From assembly GCA_002471345.1 (NCBI GenBank), contig DKPS01000192.1:1-64000 (forward strand): 64,000 nt of DNA, read 5' to 3'. The notes below the pieces were generated by a model. That model saw only the letters and a list, made by a program, of their open reading frames with translations, was not told the origin of the DNA and made no database searches. Shown here one piece after another: positions 18,024-25,972 of the stretch. Both the position numbers and the translations under genes were made by a program. The stretch's first letter is position 1, and the number at the start of each line of letters is the position of its first letter. The DNA is from Saprospiraceae bacterium UBA7328 (GTDB lineage: Bacteria; Bacteroidota; Bacteroidia; Chitinophagales; Saprospiraceae).

Positions 18024-20558
18024 TTAATGTTTTACTATCCGTTCTAGAATCTTCTTCTGATTAACTAATAGAGTTTCAATCATTTTCTGTTGTTTTTCGA
18101 TCGTATTTTGCTGCTCTTTCATTCCTTCTATCAAAAGAGGAACAAAACGGGTATAACTTACTGCCAAATGGCCATCTGGATTTTCTCTGATTAGTTCTGG
18201 AAATAGTGATTCTACCTCTTGAGCCATTAGGCCAATTTGGCTTTCATTTGACAGAGATTTGTTTTTCCAATTATAGCTATATCCATTAAGTAGTAAAAGC
18301 TTAGGTAAGACTTGAGCAAGTAGGTTAATATTCGTTTTCAATCTAATGTCACTATTTTCAGTCAATGTACCTGTAAGTGTTGCATTTCCATCACCAAATA
18401 ACTTGAGTGCACTTGTGGGATTACCTCCTTCTGAATATAAAAAATTCATAACCGCAGTCGCTGAGTTCCCATCTGCTAGTGGTTTAGTTCCAATAGACCA
18501 TGAATTCGTATCAACATTTGCATTTAAAAATTTTATTCTAACCGATCCGTCTTGAGTTGTTTCTTCAAGTAAAAGCTGCTGTTTAGTATCTGTTGCTGTA
18601 GTTTTTGAGTGAATTGTAGCTTGAGGTGATTGAGTACCAATTCCAAGATTTGTAGAAGAATTCCCCACAACGGCGCAATCAGAGCAATCTACTTTTGCAT
18701 TCCTTCCTATAGCAATAGCATTGTCTAGAGAATCTGTTACAACATTCATTCCTGCATTAGCCCCAATAAAGACATTATTATCACCTCTCACATTTATTAC
18801 CCCAGCTCCAGAGCCTATGAAAGTATTGTATTCACCACTTAAAGATAGGAAACCTGCAGAAGCTCCGATATAAGTGTTATTACCCCCTTGTGAAGAGAGC
18901 CCTGCTGAAGATCCAAAAAAGGAATTGTTATCATCAGTATTAGTGACTCCGGTATTTGATCCATAGTAAGTATTATCTTCCCCTATCACATTATTCATTC
19001 CCGCACGATAACCTGTAAATGTGTTATTACGAACAGAAGAAAAATCACCGTGCACTCCTGCTTTTCTGCCTATAATGAGTGAGGTAGAATCAATGCTTTC
19101 TGCAAGATCTAGAGTTCCTACAATTTTGCTCTCTCCTACTACATAAAGCCTCTGTTCAGGAGAAGCAGTACCAATACCTAAATTAACAGCGTATTCATCA
19201 ATACCTCCTATGACTGCACAATTATCACATTCAACATTTGCCCGAGAACCTATAGCAATGGCGTATTCTAGAGAATCAAATTCCAAATCTGCATCATATC
19301 CTATTGTGGTATTATAATTACCAGTTTTATTGCCTTTTCCTGAACTATATCCGAGAAACACATTATAATCTCCTTCACTATTATTCAGTCCTGAACTTTC
19401 ACCAAAAAAAGAATTCCATTTTCCAGAAGTATTAAGCATACCACTTTCATGACCGAAGAAAGAATTACTCCTTCCACTTTGATTTGACATTCCAGCAGTT
19501 TGACCAAAAAAACTATTGGAAAACCCTGATTTGTTGGAGGCTCCAGCAAGAGAGCCAAAAAAAGTATTGGTAAGCTCCCCAGTATTGATACTATCTCCAG
19601 CTAAAAAGCCCCAATAAGTAGAGGTAGAATCAGAGTCATTTACAGCACTCAAGTTTCCTTCTATTAACACATCTCCTACTACGTGCAATTTCTTTTGGGG
19701 AATTGATGTGCCTATACCAACATTTACTGAATCCACACCTGTACCTCCTATGACAGCGCAATTATGACACCCAACTTGGGCATTATAACCAATAGCGATT
19801 GCTCTGTCAATTGAATCTGGTAAAAAGGATTCTGAGACATCTGCACTTGCACCAAGAAATGTATTTCTTGTTCCATTCTTTCTACTATTTCCGGATTGGG
19901 CTCCTAGAAATGAGTTGTCTATACCACTCTCATGCAAAAAACCACTAAGATATCCTATAAAAGTATTTAATCTGCCTGAGGTATTCCTATTTCCAGCTTG
20001 GGATCCAAAGAAGGAGTTTCTGTCACCAATGGTATTTCGGTTTCCACTCTTGTATCCAAAAAAGGAATTCTGAAAACCAGATGTATTATCCTGACCTGAG
20101 AATGAACCATAAATCGAATTTTGCATGCCAGACGAATTCATTTCTCCAGATTTAAAACCAACAAAAGTATTATCATGCCCCATGTGAGAGGAATACCCAC
20201 TGAGATATCCAATGAAAAGAGATGTGCTATCATCATGGTGGCCTAATTGTAACAATCCATCAATTTTCGCAGTGCCATCAACATCTAAAAGAGGTGTTTG
20301 ACCAAAAAGTGGGGACATGATAGATGAAAAGCAGAAGAAAAGGACTAATTGTAAAGTAAGAAGGTTAGCTAGAAATGCCTTTCTCACTAGACCTGCTGTA
20401 TTTTTAACTTTCATTTTAGAAAGCAAATTTTTCCGATGACTAGTGGCAGTATGATTACTGATAAATAGTTTGTGAGCTATCTCTGAAGTGGTGTATTCAT
20501 GTGAGATTAGTCTTAGCACTTCTAGTTCTCTTTTTGTGATTTTTTCGGCATGTTTCAT
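18024..20558 (-). CDS. LuxR-type HTH - transmembrane - triple repeat module - S74 chaperone fusion protein
   Basis: A membrane-tethered transcription-factor candidate, 844 residues. Residues ~9-65 form a complete LuxR/GerE helix-turn-helix (KRELEVLRLISHEYTTSEIA, then SHRKNLLSKMKVKNTAGLV); residues ~62-84 are one hydrophobic span. Outside follow three tandem modules of ~180 residues, each of 17-residue repeats (N[ST]FxGxxSG-type) ending in AIAIG..A.V.C..CAVIGG; the CxxC pairs fall at 264/267, 444/447 and 625/628. The C-terminus is a peptidase S74 intramolecular chaperone domain beginning NSDIRLK, with Ser736 and Lys741 placed like the MYRF Ser/Lys self-cleavage dyad, then a coiled coil. Start: ATG 20558 overlaps the stop of the upstream small ORF (ATGA); a TTG 11 codons earlier is less likely. 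Predicted topology, trimer formation and signalling are inference. Confidence 0.85.
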   Translation of the reverse strand: MKHAEKITKRELEVLRLISHEYTTSEIAHKLFISNHTATSHRKNLLSKMKVKNTAGLVRKAFLANLLTLQLVLFFCFSSIMSPLFGQTPLLDVDGTAKIDGLLQLGHHDDSTSLFIGYLSGYSSHMGHDNTFVGFKSGEMNSSGMQNSIYGSFSGQDNTSGFQNSFFGYKSGNRNTIGDRNSFFGSQAGNRNTSGRLNTFIGYLSGFLHESGIDNSFLGAQSGNSRKNGTRNTFLGASADVSESFLPDSIDRAIAIGYNAQVGCHNCAVIGGTGVDSVNVGIGTSIPQKKLHVVGDVLIEGNLSAVNDSDSTSTYWGFLAGDSINTGELTNTFFGSLAGASNKSGFSNSFFGQTAGMSNQSGRSNSFFGHESGMLNTSGKWNSFFGESSGLNNSEGDYNVFLGYSSGKGNKTGNYNTTIGYDADLEFDSLEYAIAIGSRANVECDNCAVIGGIDEYAVNLGIGTASPEQRLYVVGESKIVGTLDLAESIDSTSLIIGRKAGVHGDFSSVRNNTFTGYRAGMNNVIGEDNTYYGSNTGVTNTDDNNSFFGSSAGLSSQGGNNTYIGASAGFLSLSGEYNTFIGSGAGVINVRGDNNVFIGANAGMNVVTDSLDNAIAIGRNAKVDCSDCAVVGNSSTNLGIGTQSPQATIHSKTTATDTKQQLLLEETTQDGSVRIKFLNANVDTNSWSIGTKPLADGNSATAVMNFLYSEGGNPTSALKLFGDGNATLTGTLTENSDIRLKTNINLLAQVLPKLLLLNGYSYNWKNKSLSNESQIGLMAQEVESLFPELIRENPDGHLAVSYTRFVPLLIEGMKEQQNTIEKQQKMIETLLVNQKKILERIVKH

Positions 20559-20680
20559 TCCTTTAGTTTTTTTGTTTTTTGATCTATCCAAACTGACATA
20601 TCTAATACCATTTCAGACATGATGTAATTAAGAGAATCAGATAATTCTAACTCTTCAGACTTGTCACTTTCTTCATTCAT
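20555..20680 (-). CDS. Small acidic ORF translationally coupled to the HTH-S74 gene
   Basis: Encodes about 41 residues (MNEESDKSEELELSDSLNY and on), acidic in its first half and basic at the end (DQKTKKLKE). Its TGA overlaps the ATG of the HTH-S74 gene as ATGA, the usual sign of coupled translation, which supports it as a real gene. The reading frame is open up to an ATG at 20740, but that codon lies inside the palindrome at 20731-20749, so the ATG at 20680 is preferred. I recognise no family and see no membrane span. It could be a leader peptide or a small partner of the large protein. Confidence 0.5.
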   Translation of the reverse strand: MNEESDKSEELELSDSLNYIMSEMVLDMSVWIDQKTKKLKE

Positions 20681-20730
20681 TGATAACACGAATAAGTACT
20701 TCAAAAATGAATTATTGGGAAATACTAGAA

Positions 20731-20749
20731 TGTCACCCATGTGGGTGAT
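20731..20749. promoter_or_regulatory. Palindromic putative operator, copy A
   Basis: TGTCACCCATGTGGGTGAT is a near-perfect dyad (arms TCACCCA and TGGGTGA). It stands upstream of the small ORF/HTH-S74 unit and downstream of the response regulator gene. It matches a second palindrome at 23375-23393 in 16 of 19 positions. A dyad of this size suits a LuxR-type dimer. That the local response regulator or the HTH-S74 protein binds it is inference. Confidence 0.55.
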
Positions 20750-20805
20750 ATTTAAAATTTGATGAATTCAAGATTGAGAATTCTAAGAGATGTCAAATGA
20801 TTCCT

Positions 20806-21411
20806 TTAGCTTAAAATTTTCTTCACAAGAGTCACACGATCTGTCACATTGATTTTTTGAAATATTCTTTTGACATGAGTTTTTACAGTGTTGATTGAGA
20901 TGAAGTGATTTGAAGCTATCTGACTATTGTTACATCCACTGATTATATCCAGTAGAACCTCATACTCTTTATCACTCAAGTTTGGTTGAGCTACTGCGTC
21001 AACATGCACTTTTGTAATATTCTTTTGATTCATTTCCTGGCTATGGTTATATATAGCCATCTCTATAGTGGTAAGTAAATCTTTATCTTTAAATGGTTTA
21101 GTCAGATAACCTTTTGGTCGAGTCTTTTTAGCTTTCTCCAATGTGTCCCTATCGCTCAAGGAGGTCAGGAAAATAAATGGAATTTGGTATTTTTCATTTA
21201 TAATTTCTGCTATCTCAATGCCATTTTTACTGCCTCTAATATTAATGTCTAGGATGACCATGTCAGGTCTAGATTTGTAAATAGAATCCATAGCATTTTC
21301 ACTATCGTAGCAAATATCACTTATATCGTACCCTAGCTCATTTAAGCTAATTCTAATATCTTCTGCGATGAGGACTTCATCTTCTACAATGAGAATTCTA
21401 TAATTTTCCAA
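20806..21411 (-). CDS. Two-component response regulator, REC + LuxR-type HTH
   Basis: Cytoplasmic DNA-binding response regulator, 201 residues. The receiver domain has the acidic pocket E10-D11, phosphoacceptor Asp55 (VILDINI), Thr83 (FIFLTS) and Lys105 (LTKPF), all intact. The C-terminal LuxR/GerE domain spans ~140-200 (LSDKEYEVLLDIISGCNNSQIA, then INTVKTHVKRIFQKINV). The start is TTG at 21411, three bases after the kinase stop (TGA TCA TTG), so translation is very probably coupled to the kinase gene. It is surely the partner of that kinase. Likely targets are the palindromes at 20731 and 23375; this is inference from position. Confidence 0.93.
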   Translation of the reverse strand: MENYRILIVEDEVLIAEDIRISLNELGYDISDICYDSENAMDSIYKSRPDMVILDINIRGSKNGIEIAEIINEKYQIPFIFLTSLSDRDTLEKAKKTRPKGYLTKPFKDKDLLTTIEMAIYNHSQEMNQKNITKVHVDAVAQPNLSDKEYEVLLDIISGCNNSQIASNHFISINTVKTHVKRIFQKINVTDRVTLVKKILS

Positions 21412-21414
21412 TGA

Positions 21415-23295
21415 TCAAGAATAATCTTTGATGAGAAAATTAGCTATTGTTCCATTCGAACCGTCCAAAACAAAATCTGCCTTTAATCTTTTGGCAAAAG
21501 AATGAATAAGTCTCATCCCTAAGCTTTTCTTATTAATATTTTTTGGATTAAAACCAGTTCCATTATCTGAAACCATGAGCCGAAGTCTATCAGATTCTTT
21601 TTTTAGAATCAATGATATTTCTGGGTTTGATACATTCTTAAAAGCATATTTGAGGGAGTTTGTCACCAATTCATTGATTATCAAACCAATTGGAACGACA
21701 GTATCAACATCCAAATAAATATCCTCCAAATCCAGCTTCAACGAAATACTCTGGCTATTCTGATTATAGTTTTCTACCAACTCTTCGCTTAACTCTTTGA
21801 GGTAAGATGGCATATGTATACCAGTAAGGTTATCTTCCTGATACAAGTTCTGATGTATCAGAGCCATAGACCTGACTCTACTTTGACCTTCTGCAAGTAC
21901 TTTTTGGGTAGCCGTATCAGTGACATTTTTGGACTGTAATTTGAGAAGGCTTGAAATTACTTGCAAATTGTTTTTTACTCGATGATGGATTTCTTTAAGT
22001 AAGACTTCTTTCTCTTTGTGCTGTTTATCAATTTCTCTTTTTTGACTATATATTCTGAAAAAAAAATAAGATAAAAGAGCAATAACTATAGCAAAGCCCC
22101 ATAAACCAAATTGCTGTTGATTGATTCTAATTCGATTGATCTTATCCTCAAAAGCTAGTCTCTCAATTTGAGCCTCCTTTTCTTTAGCTTGATATTTTGT
22201 TTCTGCATCATTTACTGTCTGTGCCATTTCCTTTGTCACAGTAGAATCTTTAATAGAGCTTAACTCTTCAGTGAAAAAGAGAGCATTCTCATAATCTTCT
22301 AAATTCTTATATGCCTTCCTCAAATTATCAGCAATATGCTCTTGAAATTTTACAAAATTTTGCTCTTTTACAAACTCATATTGAGGCTTTAATAAATCAA
22401 TAATCTCATGATTTTTTCCTTGAGTTAAGTAAACAAGAGACAATTGACTCGATGCAGCAGCTGCACCCCGATTATGGCCCATTGTTTTGAAAAGTTGTAA
22501 TGACCTCAAAATTAAGACTTCCGCTTTTCCAAATTCTTTGAGGAATACATAAACCCTTCCTAAGTTTCCACTAGCTAGTGCTTCAAGTCTATTTTCATTC
22601 CTAGTTTTTGTAAAATCTAAAACTTTTTCAAGCAGAGGAATTGCTTTCTCGTGTTCACCCTTCATACTATGGGTTATAGCCATATTAGCGAGATAACCAT
22701 GAGCAGGTCTCAATGTACCCGCCTCCATTCCTGCTTGATATGCCTTTTCATAGTATTCCAGAGCTTTGTCCAGTTGCTTTGACCTTTCCATAACCGTTCC
22801 AAGGCTATTGTATGCGCCGCTCAGGCCAGCTTTGTCATCAATTCTTTGAAAAATAGGAACAACATTCATAAGAAGCTCCGTAGCATCTGAATATTCTCCG
22901 TTTCTAATTTTCACATCAGCTTTCTTATCTAATATGTCTGGAATAGAGATGTCACTAGTATCAGTAACACTATCATTCATTGCGTTATCTAGGAACATCA
23001 ATGCGTGATCATGCATTCCAATATCTAGACACACTTCTGCTTGGTGGTAGTAGTATTTCGTGCTAAGAATTGAGTGAGATAATGTATCAAATAAGAAAGA
23101 AGCCTTTTTAAAGTAGGACAGTGATGAATCTGAAGAAACTTCCCTCCATTCTAAAGCTAGTTCTATTGACAATTCAGCTTTCTCAAACCTATCTTCTGCT
23201 ATAGAGATAGTTTGATTGAGTGAATCAATACGTGGGTTTTGTGATAATAGAAGAATAGGAAAGTGAAGAACAAAAAAAATAATTATCCATTTCAT
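21415..23295 (-). CDS. Sensor histidine kinase, periplasmic TPR sensor + HisKA_2 + HATPase
   Basis: Inner-membrane sensor kinase of 626 residues. A signal peptide (MKWIIIFFVLHFPILLLSQ) is followed by a TPR-rich sensor of about 370 residues, predicted periplasmic, one membrane span (GLWGFAIVIALLSYFFF), and a kinase core of the HisKA_2 type. The H-box is KEIHHRVKNNLQVISSLLKLQ with His437-His438; the N-box is IINELVTNSLKYAF and the G-box VSDNGTGFN. I prefer ATG 23295 because it starts the signal peptide; a TTG at 23349 adds residues without that logic. The response regulator follows at once. TPR sensors of this kind are common in Bacteroidota; the ligand is unknown. Confidence 0.92.
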   Translation of the reverse strand: MKWIIIFFVLHFPILLLSQNPRIDSLNQTISIAEDRFEKAELSIELALEWREVSSDSSLSYFKKASFLFDTLSHSILSTKYYYHQAEVCLDIGMHDHALMFLDNAMNDSVTDTSDISIPDILDKKADVKIRNGEYSDATELLMNVVPIFQRIDDKAGLSGAYNSLGTVMERSKQLDKALEYYEKAYQAGMEAGTLRPAHGYLANMAITHSMKGEHEKAIPLLEKVLDFTKTRNENRLEALASGNLGRVYVFLKEFGKAEVLILRSLQLFKTMGHNRGAAAASSQLSLVYLTQGKNHEIIDLLKPQYEFVKEQNFVKFQEHIADNLRKAYKNLEDYENALFFTEELSSIKDSTVTKEMAQTVNDAETKYQAKEKEAQIERLAFEDKINRIRINQQQFGLWGFAIVIALLSYFFFRIYSQKREIDKQHKEKEVLLKEIHHRVKNNLQVISSLLKLQSKNVTDTATQKVLAEGQSRVRSMALIHQNLYQEDNLTGIHMPSYLKELSEELVENYNQNSQSISLKLDLEDIYLDVDTVVPIGLIINELVTNSLKYAFKNVSNPEISLILKKESDRLRLMVSDNGTGFNPKNINKKSLGMRLIHSFAKRLKADFVLDGSNGTIANFLIKDYS

Positions 23296-23374
23296 AGCAA
23301 CAGAGCATTCAGGCTTAAGATAAAAACAATAAACATTTTTAAATCCCAAAACTGAGCTAAATCTGGAGACCTAT

Positions 23375-23393
23375 TGTCACCCACCTAGGTGAT
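23375..23393. promoter_or_regulatory. Palindromic putative operator, copy B
   Basis: TGTCACCCACCTAGGTGAT lies 80 bases upstream of the kinase ATG and 63 bases upstream of the divergent aminotransferase gene. It matches copy A at 20731-20749 in 16 of 19 bases, including both outer arms. Its place between divergent genes would allow control of both. Confidence 0.55.
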
Positions 23394-23455
23394 TTACCTC
23401 TTAGATCCGAAGTATTGAACAATTTTGTTATCGCTAATATTCTTATTTTTCAAGT

Positions 23456-24724
23456 ATGATAAATAGAAGAAAAGCGATACGCAATGCTATTTTAGGACTA
23501 GGGGTTGCTACAGTACCCAGATCATTATTTCAAAAGCTCACAGTAGATGACAAATTTAAAATAGCTCTAAACATAGCCAATGAAAATCCTGATAAGTATT
23601 GGCAATTAATTCAATCCCAGTTCAATTTTGCAAATGGTATAAGATATTTTAATAACGCTTCATTGGGGTCTTCTCCTCTGTCAGTGATTGAGGCAAGAGA
23701 GGAATATAGTCGTACTCTCGAGTCCTTTCCATCAAAGTATATGTGGGGTGGGTGGAAAGATCAAATCAATGAAGTAAGAATCGAGGCTGCGAAATTTATT
23801 AATGCGGAATCCGATGAGATAGCCATCATTCATAACACCACAGAAGGAATGAATGTAATAGCGTCTAGTCTAAATCTTAAACCTGGCGATGAAGTGATTG
23901 TAGGGGATCATGAACATCGTACAGGAGTATCGCCTTGGCTCTTTCACCAAGAAAAAAAGGGGATAAAAATAATTAGACCAATATTGCCTCTAACTCCAGA
24001 TGACCCTCAGGAAATAGTAGAAACATATAAGAAAGTGATTTCGCCTAGGACAAAGGCAATATCTATGGTACATATTACTAACACTAATGGCATGATATTA
24101 CCAGTAAAGGAAATTTGTGCTATTGCGAGTGAAAAAAATATCTTAACCCTCATTGATGGCGCGCAGTCACTTGGAGCATATCCATGTGATGTCAAAAAAA
24201 TTGGTTGTGATTATTTTACCGCCTCTGGTCACAAATGGCTTTTTTCTCCAAAAGGTGTAGCGCTTTTCTATGCAAGAAAAGAAAGCCAAAAATGGCTTAA
24301 ACCTTTCATTGCAAACTACAATTACGATAAGGACGGAATATCTAAAATTGATGATTATAATACGAGAAATCTTCCCGATGTATTAGGTATGGGTGCAGCA
24401 ATTCAATTTCACAAAATGATAGGGTTAAAAAGCATCATGGCCCGTACATTAGACTTGAAAAAGCGATTTTTATCTCGACTAAAAGATCATCCTCAGTTCA
24501 AAATTAAAACGCCTCTAGGACAAGATCAAAGTCATCATATCCTGACAATTGAAAAAATTGGGACTGATGTCAATGATCTGAAAGAAAGTCTATTTAATAA
24601 GAATGGTATAGATGTCAGAGGTATGTCTTCTCATAATCTCAATGGGATACGGATCTCATTTGCGATGTATCAAAAGGAGGAGGACATTGATCTTCTAATT
24701 GATACTCTTTTGAATGCAGAGTAA
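23456..24724 (+). CDS. Class V aminotransferase, exported (isopenicillin N epimerase/cysteine desulfurase-like)
   Basis: PLP enzyme of fold type I, 422 residues. The N-terminus has a Tat-like leader (NRRKAIRNAILGLGVATV), unusual for this class and suggesting export in a folded state. Class V features are clear: YFNNASLGSSPLSVIEA, the cofactor region HNTTEGMNVIAS, DGAQSLGAYPCDV with the Asp that pairs with the pyridine ring, and SGHKWLFSPKG with the Schiff-base Lys. It resembles proteins labelled selenocysteine lyase or isopenicillin epimerase in Bacteroidota, whose true reactions are mostly unknown. It is divergent from the kinase gene with palindrome B between, so it may share regulation. 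Confidence 0.85.
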   Translation: MINRRKAIRNAILGLGVATVPRSLFQKLTVDDKFKIALNIANENPDKYWQLIQSQFNFANGIRYFNNASLGSSPLSVIEAREEYSRTLESFPSKYMWGGWKDQINEVRIEAAKFINAESDEIAIIHNTTEGMNVIASSLNLKPGDEVIVGDHEHRTGVSPWLFHQEKKGIKIIRPILPLTPDDPQEIVETYKKVISPRTKAISMVHITNTNGMILPVKEICAIASEKNILTLIDGAQSLGAYPCDVKKIGCDYFTASGHKWLFSPKGVALFYARKESQKWLKPFIANYNYDKDGISKIDDYNTRNLPDVLGMGAAIQFHKMIGLKSIMARTLDLKKRFLSRLKDHPQFKIKTPLGQDQSHHILTIEKIGTDVNDLKESLFNKNGIDVRGMSSHNLNGIRISFAMYQKEEDIDLLIDTLLNAE

Positions 24725-24750
24725 ATTTCTCAATCAAATTATGATAACAT

Positions 24751-25362
24751 TCAAATATCCAAGTAATTTTTAATCATTTGGGCTCCCAAATTGTTGGCTA
24801 TTTTTATCTGCTCATCTTGTTCATGCATAGTATTAAAAGCCAAAAAAAGAATTACCTCGTCAGAAAATCTCCAATAGTACTTACCTATATCAGCATTATA
24901 AAGACCTTCGGTAGCCATACCTGGCAACTCTTTGTATCTATAATTATCCTCAACTAGTCCATTTTCTCCATTTGCTCTTAGTCTATTCATAGTCACCATT
25001 GCCCAATTAGGAAGATCACTAGGATAAGGGTTGGTTTTAACTTGCATCATTATTCCTGTGTTGGGGAAATTTGGATCTTCCCATTTGAAAAAACAAGTAT
25101 TAGAATTTGCCGCCCTACTCGGTACTTTTTTTAGCTGAGAAACTTCTAGGCCTAAAGCATCTGCAATATTCTGAAGAGGAACCAACTGACTCATGTCCTC
25201 AAGCAAATTAGACCTTGCAGCCAATTTTGCATTTATATCCACCCCTTCAATTAGACTTTTCTCAAATCCTGCTTTGCCATCTTTATTATTTTTCACCCCA
25301 TCACAGGATATCATAAACAGCGAGATAAGGAGAAAAAAAATCTGAGTTTTCCTGAATTTCAT
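24751..25362 (-). CDS. Lipoprotein of unknown function, paralogue of the next gene
   Basis: A 203-residue lipoprotein: signal peptide MKFRKTQIFFLLISLFMISC with the lipobox Cys at residue 20. I recognise no named family. The mature part shares two long blocks with the product of the adjacent gene: a CFFKWEDPN.PNT.IM.Q motif and a C-terminal block containing YNADIGKYYWRFSDEV. The two genes are 13 bases apart on the same strand and result from tandem duplication. Anchoring in the inner or outer membrane facing the periplasm is expected. It is convergent with the aminotransferase gene. Confidence 0.7.
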   Translation of the reverse strand: MKFRKTQIFFLLISLFMISCDGVKNNKDGKAGFEKSLIEGVDINAKLAARSNLLEDMSQLVPLQNIADALGLEVSQLKKVPSRAANSNTCFFKWEDPNFPNTGIMMQVKTNPYPSDLPNWAMVTMNRLRANGENGLVEDNYRYKELPGMATEGLYNADIGKYYWRFSDEVILFLAFNTMHEQDEQIKIANNLGAQMIKNYLDI

Positions 25363-25375
25363 ACCTTCGAATATT

Positions 25376-25972
25376 TTATAACTCTAAATAATTTTCTATC
25401 ATTTTATCCCCCAATTTCGTAGCCATTTCAAGCTGCTCCGAATTTGAGTGATTAGTATTGAACGCTAAATGAAATAATACCTTGTCCGAAAATCTCCAAA
25501 AGTATTTTCCAATATCTGCATTATATATAGCCTCATCTGCCATACTTTCTATATCTGAAAATAAGTTAGGTCCATCACCATTCATTGTATTCTCTCCATT
25601 CTGCCTTTTAGTATTCATAATTTCAACAATATAATTAGGATATTCATCACCAAGTGGATTACGAAGGGCTTGAACCATTATAGCTGTATTAGGATAATTT
25701 GGGTCCTCCCATTTAAAAAAGCATGTTCTTTGTTTTGGATTAGATTCTGAAGGTGTGGTATTCCTTTTTATAATCTCAGATTCGTCTAATTTGAAAATTT
25801 GAGCAAGATCTTTTAATGATACAATATCACACATTTCAGGAAGAAGATTTTCTTTTTGGCTAAGAATAGCCTCTATATCAACTTTCTCAAAAGTACTTTT
25901 AGATGATTGTCCATTGTTACAATTACACGAACTGACTATGATCACCACACAAAAGGCGAGTAATTTATTCAT
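25376..25972 (-). CDS. Lipoprotein of unknown function, paralogue of the previous gene
   Basis: A 198-residue lipoprotein with the signal peptide MNKLLAFCVVIIVSSC (lipobox Cys16). It is the first gene of a two-gene unit and matches its downstream paralogue over most of the mature chain, most clearly at CFFKWEDPNYPNTAIMVQ and YNADIGKYFWRFSDKV. Both copies keep the same Cys in CFFKWED, the Trp/Phe-rich core and the final IEN/IKNYL segment, so both folds appear intact. The function is unknown; the aromatic-rich conserved blocks suggest a compact ligand-binding or inhibitor-like domain, which is only a guess. Confidence 0.7.
   Translation of the reverse strand: MNKLLAFCVVIIVSSCNCNNGQSSKSTFEKVDIEAILSQKENLLPEMCDIVSLKDLAQIFKLDESEIIKRNTTPSESNPKQRTCFFKWEDPNYPNTAIMVQALRNPLGDEYPNYIVEIMNTKRQNGENTMNGDGPNLFSDIESMADEAIYNADIGKYFWRFSDKVLFHLAFNTNHSNSEQLEMATKLGDKMIENYLEL

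Noticed and set aside
18024..20558. Tail-fibre-like repeats and S74 domain as a sign of prophage
   Set aside because: No capsid, tail, integrase or lysis genes are near; neighbours are panB and a two-component system, and S74 surface proteins are common in Bacteroidota chromosomes.
20559..20591. Longer N-terminus of the HTH-S74 protein from a TTG at 20591
   Set aside because: The ATG at 20558 overlaps the upstream stop as ATGA and starts just before the HTH; the extra 11 residues are lysine-rich and without family match.
23444..23451. -7 promoter box TATTTTTC for the aminotransferase gene
   Set aside because: It differs from TAnnTTTG in the last base and lies only 4 bases before the ATG, so the transcript would have almost no leader.
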